From positions 1-64,000 of the forward strand of contig NZ_CP016537.2 of the NCBI RefSeq assembly GCF_001687585.2: a stretch of DNA of 64,000 nt, in the 5' to 3' direction. The position numbers were made by a program, and so were the translations under genes. Within the stretch, counting starts at the first letter, position 1, and each line of letters opens with the position of its first letter. The notes below the pieces were generated by a model that was not told where the DNA came from, did no database searches, and saw nothing but the letters and a program-made list of their open reading frames with translations. Positions 26,778-40,687 of the stretch are shown here, piece by piece. This stretch comes from Planococcus halocryophilus. Its GTDB lineage: Bacteria; Bacillota; Bacilli; Bacillales_A; Planococcaceae.

Positions 26778-27048
26778 TGCCGTGCTAGGTGGGAAGATAG
26801 CGGTGTCCTGTAACCTGCAATCCGCTTTAGCGGGACTGAATTCCTTTCTGAGGCTGTTTGTATGTAAGGTCTGCCTCTTGCACGTAGTGTTGACATCTGG
26901 GTCCTGCGCAATGGAATCCCATGAACCATGTCAGGTCCGGAAGGAAGCAGCATTAAGTGGAACATTCCATGTGCCGCGGGATCGCCTAGATCGAGCCAGC
27001 GACAAGGGTAACGCTTATGTACAGCAGTCGAAGAAAGGTGCACGGCAA
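26778..27048 (+). ncRNA. scr: Signal recognition particle RNA (scRNA, long Bacillus type)
   Basis: This RNA of about 270 nt works with Ffh to target proteins to the membrane. The ends TGCCGTGCT and GGTGCACGGCA pair. The apical helix 8 region has the SRP hallmark GTCAGGTCCGGAAGGAAGCA (26931-26950) with GGTCCTGCGCAA upstream. Its length and Alu-like end domain match the B. subtilis RNA, not the short E. coli 4.5S form. A terminator follows at 27064. Boundaries are good to a few bases. Confidence 0.96.
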
Positions 27049-27063
27049 AAATTCGTAATTTCA

Positions 27064-27098
27064 AACCTGTCCGCTCTCGTAGCGGACAGGTTTTTTTA
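27064..27098 (+). terminator. Terminator of the SRP RNA gene
   Basis: AACCTGTCCGCT pairs with AGCGGACAGGTT around a 5-nt loop and is followed by seven Ts. Confidence 0.95.
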
Positions 27099-27161
27099 TT
27101 TTCCGAGTCGTAGAATCGTCAAGCGAATCGTAGGGAATCGTTCAGAAAAACCTGTGTTTTA

Positions 27162-27170
27162 TGGTATAAT
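27162..27170 (+). promoter_or_regulatory. dnaX promoter, extended -10
   Basis: TGGTATAAT is a consensus extended -10 element 41 nt before the start codon. No good -35 box is at the right distance. Confidence 0.7.
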
Positions 27171-27210
27171 GACAGGACGAAAAACAGATTCTTCAAAAGG
27201 AGAGAACAAG

Positions 27211-28944
27211 TTGGCGTATCAAGCTTTTTACCGCGTTTACAGACCGCAGTCCTTTTCTGAAATGACTGGTCAGATGCATGTCAAACAAACCCTTCAAAAT
27301 GCTCTCCTTTACAATAAGACAACACATGCTTATTTGTTCTCAGGACCAAGAGGGACAGGGAAAACCAGTGCCGCTAAAATATTCGCAAAAGCGTTAAACT
27401 GCGAGCAAGCTCCAACGGCGGAACCTTGTAATGAATGTACTTCTTGCAAAAGCATAAACGAAGGATCCAATACCGACGTGATTGAATTCGATGCGGCTTC
27501 CAATTCTCGTGTAGAAGAGATGCGGGAAATCATTGAAAAAGTTCGGTTTTCACCGGCCAATTCACGTTTTAAAATTTATATTATCGATGAAGTGCATATG
27601 TTATCAAACAGTGCCTTTAACGCGTTGTTGAAAACTTTAGAAGAACCACCAGAGCACGTAGTATTTATATTAGCCACAACCGAGCCTCACAAACTGCCAT
27701 TGACGATTATTTCTCGTTGCCAGCGCTTTGATTTTAAATCTCATACGCAAGTGGACATTGTTTCCCGTATGGTAGAAGTGTTAACAGATGCGGAGATTCC
27801 TTATAACGAACAAGTGCTAAAAATTATCGCGCAAGCTGCAGCAGGTGGAATGCGTGATGCATTGAGTTTATTGGACCAAGTGGTCTCGTTTAGCGGAGAT
27901 GAAATGACGGTTGAAGACGCATTACTCGTGACGGGTTCTGTGAGTCAAGATGTCTTTTATGGTATCGCAGAAGCGTTACTTGCTAAAGATATCGGACAAG
28001 CATTGACGTTATTGGAACAATTGGTGCGAGACGGCAAAGACCCTGTGCGATTGGTTGAAGACTTTATTACTTTCTTCCGTGATTTATTGTTGATTCAAAC
28101 AGCGCCTGATCTCCACGACATGTTAGAATTGGCAGCACACGAACCACGATTTGAAGAATTAGCCAATCGATTCGAGCCGTCAACGCTTTATAACTGGATT
28201 GATATTTTATCTAAAACTCAGCAAGAAATGCGTTTTTCAAACCATACCAAAATCTACATGGAAACAGCTTTGCTGAAAATGGCACAAGCAGACGTTCCGA
28301 CACAAAGCGAGGCTTCTGCTGTATCACCTGAACTAGAAGCGAAAGTGATTCAGTTGGAAAATTTGGTGCGTGAATTACAGCAACAAGTGAAAAGTGGAGC
28401 AGGAAATGGTGCACAAGCAGCGCCGACTGAACAGAAAAAACGTCAACGCGTGCAAAGTGGCTTTAAAATACCAACTGGACGCATTCAAGATGTCTTGAGG
28501 AATGCAACAAAAGCAGATATTCAAGCAATTAAAACCAATTGGGCTACTGTGATGAATCAATTGCAGCGGTCGCATTCGGCTTTATTGAATGACGCGGAGC
28601 CAGTAGCGGCATCGGCGGATGCATTTGTGTTAAAATTCAAGTATGATATTCATTGCCAGATGGCTTCTGAAAACCAAACCTTTGCAGCGACATTCAGTCA
28701 ATTGCTGGAGCAGTATGCAGGCAAAGCGTATACACCGGTTTTCGTACCAGACGCCAGTTGGCTGAAAATCCGCGAAGAATTTATTAAACAGAGCGGGTTA
28801 AAGTCAGGCACTGAAGAAAAACAGTCAGAGTCTGAAGAAGAAAATCCGTTTTCGGGTGATGGGGCAGTAGCGGAAGAAGATCCGTTTATCTCAGAAGCCG
28901 AGCGTCTTTTTGGAAAAGACTTTGTCGAAGTTCATGACGATTAA
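27211..28944 (+). CDS. dnaX: DNA polymerase III subunits gamma/tau
   Basis: DnaX is the clamp-loader ATPase that also links polymerase to helicase. From TTG 27211 the protein has 577 residues (LAYQAFYRVYRPQSF). Walker A is GPRGTGKTSAA near residue 45. The zinc site has four cysteines in CEQAPTAEPCNECTSC near 64-79. The DEVHML Walker B and the SRC arginine-finger motif ISRCQRF follow. TTG is chosen because AAAGGAGAG lies 6 nt upstream. The open frame continues back to 26743, but that part is the SRP RNA gene and is not coding. ebfC and recR follow as an operon. Confidence 0.95.
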   Translation: MAYQAFYRVYRPQSFSEMTGQMHVKQTLQNALLYNKTTHAYLFSGPRGTGKTSAAKIFAKALNCEQAPTAEPCNECTSCKSINEGSNTDVIEFDAASNSRVEEMREIIEKVRFSPANSRFKIYIIDEVHMLSNSAFNALLKTLEEPPEHVVFILATTEPHKLPLTIISRCQRFDFKSHTQVDIVSRMVEVLTDAEIPYNEQVLKIIAQAAAGGMRDALSLLDQVVSFSGDEMTVEDALLVTGSVSQDVFYGIAEALLAKDIGQALTLLEQLVRDGKDPVRLVEDFITFFRDLLLIQTAPDLHDMLELAAHEPRFEELANRFEPSTLYNWIDILSKTQQEMRFSNHTKIYMETALLKMAQADVPTQSEASAVSPELEAKVIQLENLVRELQQQVKSGAGNGAQAAPTEQKKRQRVQSGFKIPTGRIQDVLRNATKADIQAIKTNWATVMNQLQRSHSALLNDAEPVAASADAFVLKFKYDIHCQMASENQTFAATFSQLLEQYAGKAYTPVFVPDASWLKIREEFIKQSGLKSGTEEKQSESEEENPFSGDGAVAEEDPFISEAERLFGKDFVEVHDD

Positions 28945-28971
28945 AATGAAAATTCTAAGGAGGAACTAATT

Positions 28972-29292
28972 ATGCGCGGTGGAGGAAATATGCAAGGCAT
29001 GATGAAACAAATGCAAAAAATGCAAAAAGAGATGGCAGTGGCTCAAGAAGAACTTGGTACATTGAAGTTTGAAGGATCAGCAGGCGGCGGTATGGTCAAA
29101 GTTACTGTATCTGGTCATAAAGAAGTATTGGATATCGTTCTTGATCCAACAGTAGTAGACCCAGAAGATGTTGAAATGTTACAGGACCTTTTAGTTGTTG
29201 CGACAAACGAAGCGTTTAAAAAAGCGGATGAACATGCGAATTCCACAATGGGGAAATTCACGAAGGGCTTAAATCTCCCGGGCATGTTCTAG
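28972..29292 (+). CDS. yaaK: YbaB/EbfC-family nucleoid-associated protein
   Basis: This 106-residue protein starts with the methionine- and glycine-rich [21 protein letters not shown], then a conserved core with [19 protein letters not shown]. EbfC proteins form tweezer-like dimers that bind DNA. It is always found between dnaX and recR. AAGGAGGAAC gives a strong ribosome binding site for ATG 28972. recR starts 12 nt after its stop codon. Confidence 0.95.
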   Translation: MRGGGNMQGMMKQMQKMQKEMAVAQEELGTLKFEGSAGGGMVKVTVSGHKEVLDIVLDPTVVDPEDVEMLQDLLVVATNEAFKKADEHANSTMGKFTKGLNLPGMF

Positions 29293-29304
29293 GAGGTAAA
29301 CTAG

Positions 29305-29901
29305 ATGCATTATCCAGAACCCATTTCGAAATTAATGGAGAGTTTTATGAAATTGCCAGGAATCGGGCCGAAAACAGCGGCTCGTCTGGCGTTTTTTGTT
29401 CTTGGCATGAAAGAAGATACTGTGCTTGATTTTGCGAAAGCGTTGGTCGATGCAAAACGGAATTTAAGCTTTTGCTCGGTTTGTGGCCATATTACCGATG
29501 TGGATCCTTGTCATATTTGTCAAGATCAACAACGCGACCGCACGACGATTTGCGTAGTGCAAGATCCGAAAGACGTCATTGCGATGGAAAAAATGCGTGA
29601 TTACAAAGGTTTGTATCATGTTCTGCAAGGCGCGATTTCTCCAATGGATGGAATTGGTCCTGAAGACATCAATGTGCCATCTTTACTGAAACGTCTTCAA
29701 GATGAAGAGGTAGAAGAGTTAATCTTAGCTACCAACCCGACGATTGAAGGAGAAGCGACAGCGATGTACATTTCTCGTCTCGTAAGACCGTCCGGAATCA
29801 AAACAACTCGAATTGCACACGGACTTCCAGTAGGCGGAGATTTAGAGTATGCCGATGAAGTAACGTTGTCAAAAGCATTAGAAGGTCGGCGAGAACTTTA
29901 A
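29305..29901 (+). CDS. recR: Recombination protein RecR
   Basis: RecR works with RecO and RecF in gap repair. The 198-residue protein has the helix-hairpin-helix [14 protein letters not shown] near residue 13, the zinc finger [16 protein letters not shown] (54-69) and a TOPRIM domain ([17 protein letters not shown] and [15 protein letters not shown]). AGGAGGTAAACTAG precedes ATG 29305. B. subtilis has yaaL and bofA next; both are absent here. Confidence 0.98.
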   Translation: MHYPEPISKLMESFMKLPGIGPKTAARLAFFVLGMKEDTVLDFAKALVDAKRNLSFCSVCGHITDVDPCHICQDQQRDRTTICVVQDPKDVIAMEKMRDYKGLYHVLQGAISPMDGIGPEDINVPSLLKRLQDEEVEELILATNPTIEGEATAMYISRLVRPSGIKTTRIAHGLPVGGDLEYADEVTLSKALEGRREL

Positions 29902-30150
29902 TAGAGGATTAAAAGGTGAAAATAAAGGTTTTGAACTTCTATAAAATTGGAAAATATTCTGACTTATTATGTTTTGGATATAATTGTTAAAGAAATAGAT
30001 TATCCGTTATATAGAAAGAGAGGAAAAGAAGTTGGATTAAAACCGCTTTTTCTAAGCGCTTAAAACAACTTCTTTTTTAACTCTTATATAGAAGGAAAAA
30101 AGAATCCGTTAATTAATGTTTTATAAATATAATTTTATTTACCAAAAGTG
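29902..30150. other. recR-rRNA gap with a possible small RNA
   Basis: No reading frame here resembles YaaL or BofA. A -10-like TATAAT (29979-29984) is followed by a hairpin: AAAAGAAGTTG (30024-30034) pairs with CAACTTCTTTTT (30066-30077), flanked by TATATA-gaa-AGAG and CTCTTATATA, which extend the pairing. The 3' arm ends in a T6 run like a terminator. A short transcript of about 90 nt is possible but unproven. The rest is AT-rich and runs up to the rrn promoter. Confidence 0.35.
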
Positions 30151-30179
30151 TTGACAGTCTGAAGTATATGCTTTAGTAT
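30151..30179 (+). promoter_or_regulatory. rRNA operon 2 promoter
   Basis: The consensus -35 TTGACA (30151-30156) and TAGTAT (30174-30179) are 17 nt apart, with AAAAGTG directly upstream as in operon 1. The palindrome seen in promoter 1 is absent. Confidence 0.85.
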
Positions 30180-30220
30180 CATAGGAGTCGTAAAGAACGA
30201 CACAACAACTTGAAACAAAC

Positions 30221-30376
30221 TGAACCTTGAAAACTGAACAGCAAAACGTCAACAAAACGCAACGGTCGCGCAAAACGGCCCGCGCAAAACTTACTGATCA
30301 ACGCAAGTAGATCAAAGCGAATCGTGCGTCTTCGGACGGCGATACGCCAGCAGTATTGAGCAATCAACACTACTCT
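30221..30376 (+). other. rRNA operon 2 leader
   Basis: From 30221 this matches the operon 1 leader, with the same boxA-like site and 5' arm of the 16S processing stem. The 40 bases between promoter and 30221 differ from operon 1. Confidence 0.8.
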
Positions 30377-35066
<4,690 letters not shown>

Positions 35067-35141
35067 AAACAAAGTACGCGAAGACTTGCACGTTCCAATG
35101 TCGTTTATCCAGTTTTGAGTGAACAAGCACTCAACTAAATA

Positions 35142-35258
35142 GTCCAGTGATGATGGCAAAGAGGCCACACCCGTTCCCATCCCGAACACGGCAGTTAAGC
35201 TCTTTTGCGCTGATGGTAGTTGGGGGTTTCCCCCTGTGAGAGTAAGACGTCGCTGGGC
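35142..35258 (+). rRNA. rrf: 5S ribosomal RNA (copy 2)
   Basis: The 117-nt gene matches copy 1. The short 23S-5S spacer lacks one base present in operon 1 (GCGAAGACTT against GCGAAGCACTT). Confidence 0.96.
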
Positions 35259-35267
35259 ACTTAAAGA

Positions 35268-35301
35268 AAGTCGTTACCGATTCCGGTAACGGCTTTTTTG
35301 T
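35268..35301 (+). terminator. Terminator of rRNA operon 2
   Basis: The same stem as in operon 1 (AAGTCGTTACC with GGTAACGGCTT), with a T run one base shorter. Confidence 0.93.
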
Positions 35302-35338
35302 GTTTGAAGAAATTAATAAAAAAGAACAGTGCAGTCTT

Positions 35339-35379
35339 GTGGTTTCGAAACCACGATTTCTACACGGAATTGTTATAAT
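35339..35379 (+). promoter_or_regulatory. yaaO promoter with an upstream 16-bp palindrome
   Basis: TGTTATAAT at 35371-35379 is a consensus extended -10. In place of a -35 box, the perfect palindrome GTGGTTTCGAAACCAC occupies 35339-35354 and ends 19 nt before the -10 hexamer. It could be an operator or activator site; I do not recognise the regulator. Confidence 0.6.
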
Positions 35380-35412
35380 AGAGTCAATTAATCAATGTGA
35401 GGATGAAAGTTT

Positions 35413-36855
35413 ATGACGCAACGACGTCCGATTGTAGATGCTTTAATTCAATTTCAAAAAAAACAGCCGATTTCTTTTCATGTACCGGGACATAAGCACG
35501 GAATCTTGTCGGGGTTACCAAAAGAGATTCAGCCCGCGCTGTCATATGATTTAACGGAATTAACAGGATTGGATGACCTTCATTATCCAGAAGGCGTGAT
35601 TCAAGAAGCCCAGCTTTTATTAGCGGAGGCTTATGGGGCCAAAGAGAGTTTTTTACTAGTCAATGGTTCAACTGTAGGGAATTTAGCGATGATTCATGCG
35701 GCATGTAATGAAGGCGATGTAGTGATTGTTCAACGCAATTCTCATAAGTCGATTTTTCATGCATTAGAGCTTGCCCACGTAAGTCCTGTATATGTCGCGC
35801 CCAGGTGGGATGAATACTCCATGACAGCTGCTGCAGTGTCTCTAACAGCAATTAAAGCGGCAATTGATGCATATCCTGAGGCAAAGGCAGTCGTGCTTAC
35901 CTACCCGAATTATTATGGAGTTGTTTCTGATGAACTTTCTGAAATTATCTCTTTATGCCATGAAAAAGAAATCGCGGTTTTGGTAGATGAAGCACATGGA
36001 GCTCATTTTCAGGCGGGTGCGCCGTTTCCAGTTTCAGCACTAGAGTTAGGAGCTGATGTTGTTGTGCAATCAGCCCATAAAACCTTGCCAGCTATGACTA
36101 TGGGGTCATTTTTACATAGGGGCAGCAATCGTGTGAGTGGGAAAAGGATTCAAAAGTATTTACGAATGTTTCAATCGAGCAGTCCATCGTATTTAATCTT
36201 AGCTTCTTTAGATGATGCACGGGCGTATCTTCAAAGTTATTCGCCACCGGATATTCGGTCGTTTAATGAAAAGCGTGACCGTTTTTTAAGTAGTTTACGG
36301 ATGATTCCACAGTTACTCGTAGTTGAATCAGATGATCCGTTAAAAATTATGTTACGCGTTTCTCACCATAGTGGCAACCAGCTAAAAGAAAAACTAGAGC
36401 AGGTTGGTATTGAAGTAGAATTAGCAGATTCTTTTCAAGTATTGCTGATTTTGCCTTTATTAAAACAGTGGCATGCGTATCCATTTGCAGAAATTCGCAG
36501 TCGTTTAAAAGAAGCGGTAGCTATGCTTGAAAGAGAAGATAGACAAGAAACAACACTGAAGGTTAAAAAGATAGATGATGTGACTGTGCCAGAGTTATCT
36601 TTTGAAGAAATTGATTTAGCCGACCAAGAATGGGTGTCTTACACACAAATTATCGGTCGCATTGCTGCAGGGATGGTAACACCTTATCCACCGGGTATTC
36701 CGTTAATTGTGGCGGGTGAAAAATGGACTTTACTTAAAGTAGAAGAATTAATGAATCATCTTGCAGCAAATGCGCAAATCCAAGGTGACCATCGTTTAGC
36801 GTCTAAGCAATTGCCCGTTCTTATGCAAGACACTCAAGTAGTAAGCAAAGTATAA
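35413..36855 (+). CDS. yaaO: Orn/Lys/Arg decarboxylase-family PLP enzyme (YaaO-like)
   Basis: A fold-type I PLP enzyme of 480 residues, the length of B. subtilis YaaO. N-terminal FHVPGHKHG (residues of about 22-30) and LTELTGLDDLHYP are typical of the group III decarboxylase-like family. VDEAHGAHF is near 193, and the PLP lysine is Lys223 in SAHKTLPAMT. TPYPPGIPLI near 428 is in the C-terminal domain. The substrate (arginine, lysine or other) cannot be settled from sequence. It follows rRNA operon 2, as in B. subtilis, but csfB, xpaC and yaaN are missing between them. Confidence 0.88.
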   Translation: MTQRRPIVDALIQFQKKQPISFHVPGHKHGILSGLPKEIQPALSYDLTELTGLDDLHYPEGVIQEAQLLLAEAYGAKESFLLVNGSTVGNLAMIHAACNEGDVVIVQRNSHKSIFHALELAHVSPVYVAPRWDEYSMTAAAVSLTAIKAAIDAYPEAKAVVLTYPNYYGVVSDELSEIISLCHEKEIAVLVDEAHGAHFQAGAPFPVSALELGADVVVQSAHKTLPAMTMGSFLHRGSNRVSGKRIQKYLRMFQSSSPSYLILASLDDARAYLQSYSPPDIRSFNEKRDRFLSSLRMIPQLLVVESDDPLKIMLRVSHHSGNQLKEKLEQVGIEVELADSFQVLLILPLLKQWHAYPFAEIRSRLKEAVAMLEREDRQETTLKVKKIDDVTVPELSFEEIDLADQEWVSYTQIIGRIAAGMVTPYPPGIPLIVAGEKWTLLKVEELMNHLAANAQIQGDHRLASKQLPVLMQDTQVVSKV

Positions 36856-36896
36856 AAGGGTATACTAAAGCATCAACTAGGATGAGGAGGGTTTTC

Positions 36897-38423
36897 ATGG
36901 AGCAAGAAAAGTATGCAATCATTGATATTGGTTCGAATACCATTCGACTTGTAATTTATACACGGGACAAAAGTGGACGCTTTACTGAAAGTGAGAACGT
37001 TAAAGCAGTGGCTCGACTTCGCAGTTATTTAAACGAGGACAATGTTCTAGAGCAGGAAGGTATCGATATATTAGTGAAGACATTAAAGAGTTTTCAGGAA
37101 GTCACTCGTCATCATCAATTAAAGTCTATTAAATGCGTAGCTACTGCTGCAGTACGCCAAGCAGAAAATCAAGCTACTATTTTAACAACTGTAGAGGATG
37201 AAACCGATTTTTCTATCCGTATCTTATCGGAATACGAAGAAGCGTATTATGGATACCTCGCAGTAGTCAATTCAACACCGTTCACCAGTGGTATTACCGT
37301 GGATATTGGTGGAGGGAGTACGGAAATCACCTATTTTAAAGATCGTCAGCTTATCTACTTTTATAGTTTTCCATTTGGTGTGTTGTCTTTAAAAGAACAG
37401 TTTATCCAAGAAGATACGCCGAAAAAAGGAGAAATGCGTGAATTGCGGAGCTTTTTAAAAGAACAGTTTGATCAGTTAGAGTGGCTCGCGGATAAACGTT
37501 TGCCGTTAATTGGTATTGGAGGAAGTGCGCGAAACATGGCTCAAATTCATCAAGAGTATATTGAATATCCTTTTTCCGGTGTGCATCAATATATGATGAA
37601 CAAGGACGATGTAGAGGAAGTTTATGACTTGTTGAATTCTCGAGATTTTTCAGAGCTTCAAGGATTAGAAGGTTTATCAAAAGACCGTGCCGACATCATT
37701 ATCCCTGCTGTTGAAGTATTTCGTTATTTGATGGAGATGATTGATACAAAACAGTTTGCGCTCAGTAGAAAAGGCTTACGAGATGGCGTCTTTTATGAAG
37801 AGATGACAAAAAGCTTTGATTTGACCGTATTCCCCAATGTCATAGAAGAAAGCTTTCAAGAGTTAGCCATCGATTATGACATTAATTTAACTCACGCATT
37901 CCATGTGACAAATAGCGCCTTGCTCATTTCAAAAGCATTAGAAGCCATTGGTTTATTGTCTTTGGAAGAACAAGATTATAAACGCTTAAGACTGAGCAGC
38001 GCCCTTTATAATTTAGGTAGTTATATCGATTCGGAATCTAGTCATCAGCATACGTTTTATTTATTAAGCAACCGAACGATAGAAGGGTTATTGCATAAAG
38101 AACGCGTCATTATTGCATTGATGGCTTCGTTTAAAAACCGAGGGAACTTTAAACGAAATGTCGCGCTTTATGAAAAATGGTTTACTAAAGACGAGTTAGC
38201 AAAATATACCTTACTCGGAGCGATTATTAAAATGGCTTATAGTCTAAATGCGACAAAACGAGATATAGTTGAAAAGATCGAGCTCGAGCAACAAGAGGAT
38301 GTGTTGGTTTTTTCGGTTCAATGTCGCGAAGACTGGAAGCCTGAGCAATACCAAGTGGAAAAACAAAAAAAACATTTGGAAAAACAACTTAAACAATCGG
38401 TGGAATTTAGGTTTTATAAATAA
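36897..38423 (+). CDS. ppx: Exopolyphosphatase, Ppx/GppA family
   Basis: This protein has 508 residues. The ASKHA-fold ATPase motifs are seen: YAIIDIGSNTIRLVIY (phosphate 1), VKAVARLRSYL, ATAAVRQAENQ and TVDIGGGSTEITYF (phosphate 2, near residue 140), LIGIGGSARNMAQIH near 204. A C-terminal helical, HD-like domain follows. It likely cleaves phosphate from polyphosphate chain ends. ATG 36897 is chosen because GAGGAGG lies 7 nt upstream. It is directly followed by ppk, so the pair controls polyphosphate level. Neither gene is at this locus in B. subtilis. Confidence 0.92.
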   Translation: MEQEKYAIIDIGSNTIRLVIYTRDKSGRFTESENVKAVARLRSYLNEDNVLEQEGIDILVKTLKSFQEVTRHHQLKSIKCVATAAVRQAENQATILTTVEDETDFSIRILSEYEEAYYGYLAVVNSTPFTSGITVDIGGGSTEITYFKDRQLIYFYSFPFGVLSLKEQFIQEDTPKKGEMRELRSFLKEQFDQLEWLADKRLPLIGIGGSARNMAQIHQEYIEYPFSGVHQYMMNKDDVEEVYDLLNSRDFSELQGLEGLSKDRADIIIPAVEVFRYLMEMIDTKQFALSRKGLRDGVFYEEMTKSFDLTVFPNVIEESFQELAIDYDINLTHAFHVTNSALLISKALEAIGLLSLEEQDYKRLRLSSALYNLGSYIDSESSHQHTFYLLSNRTIEGLLHKERVIIALMASFKNRGNFKRNVALYEKWFTKDELAKYTLLGAIIKMAYSLNATKRDIVEKIELEQQEDVLVFSVQCREDWKPEQYQVEKQKKHLEKQLKQSVEFRFYK

Positions 38424-38460
38424 TTAAGTGCTGAAAAAAGAGTAAAAGGTGGTGTCGGCA

Positions 38461-40572
38461 GTGGAAACAGGGAAAAAGAAGAACGTGGAACTCAGAAATC
38501 CAGCTTATTATAATAACCGTGAATTGAGCTGGCTGGCTTTTAACGAACGCGTTCTGCAAGAAGCACTTGATAAAAAAAATCCTTTACTGGAACGGCTGAA
38601 GTTTTTGGCGATTTTTAGTTCGAATTTAGACGAATTTTTTATGGTTCGTGTAGCTGGGTTACAAGATCAAGTAAAAGTTGGCTTTGCGAAACCTGAAAAC
38701 AAAGCAGGAATGACACCAAAGCAACAGTTAAATGAAATCGCAATGAAAACTCATCAACTTGTAGACTTGCAGTACGAAGCATTACAAAATACTTTGTTAC
38801 CAAAGCTTCAAAAAGAACATGTCGAGTTTGTGAAGATGAAAGACTTGGATGCTGAACAAGTAAAAGGAATGGAAGTATATTTTGAAGATTATATTTTCCC
38901 GGTACTGACGCCCATGGCGATTGATGCGTATCGAACTTTTCCGATGTTGCTCAATAAAAGCATCAACTTAGCTGTGAAATTGGAACCGGAAAAAAAACAA
39001 GACGAAGAAGGACAGAAAATCGCTATTGTTCAAGTGCCTGCAGTGTTGGAACGTTTTGTCCAAGTCGAACCAGAGAAAAACAGTCATAAATTAGTGTTAC
39101 TAGAAGACGTGATTGGTTTCTTCATTCATAAGCTGTTTCATGGTTTTCAAGTCACTTCGGTTTCTGTTTTCCGGATTACACGCAACGCCGACATGACCAT
39201 TCATGAAGAAGGAGCGCGCGACTTACTAAAGGAAATCGAAGAAGAGCTTCGTAAACGAAAGTGGGGAGCAGCGGTCCGTTTAGAAATTCAACAACCTGGA
39301 TTTGATTTGGATATTTTGGATTATTTGACGGATGAACTAGAAGTTCATAAAAAAGATGTTTACGTAATTGAAGGGTTTTTGGATTTAACGGCATTCTTTA
39401 ATTTTTATAAAAAAATGGCCCCTGTTTGGGAGCATTTAGTCTTTGAAGGAAAAGTATCTCAATTGCCAGCAGGTATGGAGACCGGCAAACAAATCTTTCA
39501 AAAAGTTAGCGAGCAAGATGTCTTTTTGCATCATCCGTATGAATCGTTTGAGCCGGTTGTCCAATTTATATCAGAAGCTGCAGATGACCGAGATGTTCTA
39601 GCGATTAAGCAGACCTTATACCGCGTTAGTGGAGATTCTCCAGTGATTAAAGCATTAAAAAGAGCAGCAGAAAACGGCAAGCAAGTTACGGTGCTCGTTG
39701 AATTAAAAGCTCGTTTTGATGAAGAAAACAATGTTCACTGGGCGAAAGAGTTAGAAAAAGCGGGTTGTCATGTTATTTATGGCATGACGCATTTGAAAAC
39801 ACATAGTAAGATTACGCTCGTCGTCCGCAAAAAAGAAGATAAAATCGAACGGTTTGTTCATTTAGGTACCGGTAATTACAATGATCAAACCGCAAAAGTT
39901 TATACTGATATGAGTTTATTTACATCAAAAAGGCAATTTGGAATCGATGCGACTAATTTTTTTAATTATTTGAGCGGATATACGGAAAAACCAGAATTCC
40001 ATTACTTATCGGTAGCGCCTTTTACGATTCGGACCGATATTATTGAGTTGATCGATGCTGAAATTCGTTATCAGAAAAAAAATGGCAACGGCCGGATTGT
40101 TGCGAAAATGAACTCATTAACAGATAAGGTCATTATTATGAAATTATACGAAGCATCGAATGCAGGAGTAAAAGTGGAATTAATCGTTAGGGGAATTTGT
40201 TGTTTACGACCGGGCATACCAGGAGTAAGTGAAAATATTCGAGTACGAAGTATTGTTGGTAGCCTATTAGAACATAGCCGCGTCTATTTCTTTAATCAGA
40301 ACGGTAAAGAAAAATTGTTTTTATCGTCAGCAGATATGATGACTAGGAACTTGAACAACCGCATCGAAATTTTATTTCCGATTATCGATGAAAAAATCAA
40401 AGACCAAGTGGAAACCATTTTGGAGTTGGGACTTATGGACAATGTTAAAGCGAGAGAGCAAGATGCTGCTGGAGTTTATGATTATGTCCCGCGTAAAGAT
40501 GATGAACCCGCTTTAGACAGTCAAATGGAGTTGTTTCGTCGAGCTTATCGAGTAGCGGAAGACGAAGAATAG
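38461..40572 (+). CDS. ppk: Polyphosphate kinase 1
   Basis: PPK1 makes polyphosphate from ATP reversibly. From GTG 38461 the protein has 703 residues. The N-terminal NRELSWLAFNERVLQEA and FFMVRVAGL are typical. The catalytic domain has LAIKQTLYRVSGDSP, the histidine-containing HLKTHSKITLVVR near residue 447 (autophosphorylation site), HLGTGNYN and LEHSRVYFFNQNG. The start is uncertain: GTG at 38449 and 38452 are in frame, but AGGTGG fits best for 38461. It sits 37 nt after ppx, probably in one operon. Confidence 0.94.
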   Translation: METGKKKNVELRNPAYYNNRELSWLAFNERVLQEALDKKNPLLERLKFLAIFSSNLDEFFMVRVAGLQDQVKVGFAKPENKAGMTPKQQLNEIAMKTHQLVDLQYEALQNTLLPKLQKEHVEFVKMKDLDAEQVKGMEVYFEDYIFPVLTPMAIDAYRTFPMLLNKSINLAVKLEPEKKQDEEGQKIAIVQVPAVLERFVQVEPEKNSHKLVLLEDVIGFFIHKLFHGFQVTSVSVFRITRNADMTIHEEGARDLLKEIEEELRKRKWGAAVRLEIQQPGFDLDILDYLTDELEVHKKDVYVIEGFLDLTAFFNFYKKMAPVWEHLVFEGKVSQLPAGMETGKQIFQKVSEQDVFLHHPYESFEPVVQFISEAADDRDVLAIKQTLYRVSGDSPVIKALKRAAENGKQVTVLVELKARFDEENNVHWAKELEKAGCHVIYGMTHLKTHSKITLVVRKKEDKIERFVHLGTGNYNDQTAKVYTDMSLFTSKRQFGIDATNFFNYLSGYTEKPEFHYLSVAPFTIRTDIIELIDAEIRYQKKNGNGRIVAKMNSLTDKVIIMKLYEASNAGVKVELIVRGICCLRPGIPGVSENIRVRSIVGSLLEHSRVYFFNQNGKEKLFLSSADMMTRNLNNRIEILFPIIDEKIKDQVETILELGLMDNVKAREQDAAGVYDYVPRKDDEPALDSQMELFRRAYRVAEDEE

Positions 40573-40687
40573 TGTCAACGCCACAGTTTTGGAAGTCCAC
40601 TGTAAAACGAGCACCGTTTCATGTATAGTATAAAGAGTTTGAAACAGTAGATTATGATTAATTTCATGGAATAAGGTGATCAGCAAA

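Noticed and set aside
26743..27210. Open frame that would lengthen DnaX by about 156 residues
   Set aside because: It runs through the SRP RNA gene and its terminator. TTG 27211 has a good ribosome binding site and begins at the conserved DnaX N-terminus.
28431..28445. Run of six As in dnaX as a frameshift site for a short gamma product
   Set aside because: The reading phase gives AAA-AAA-CGT after CAG and not a standard slippery heptamer. There is no clear stimulatory hairpin, and the zero frame is intact.
38449..38460. Earlier GTG starts for ppk
   Set aside because: They overlap the AGGTGG ribosome binding site that suits GTG 38461, though they cannot be excluded.
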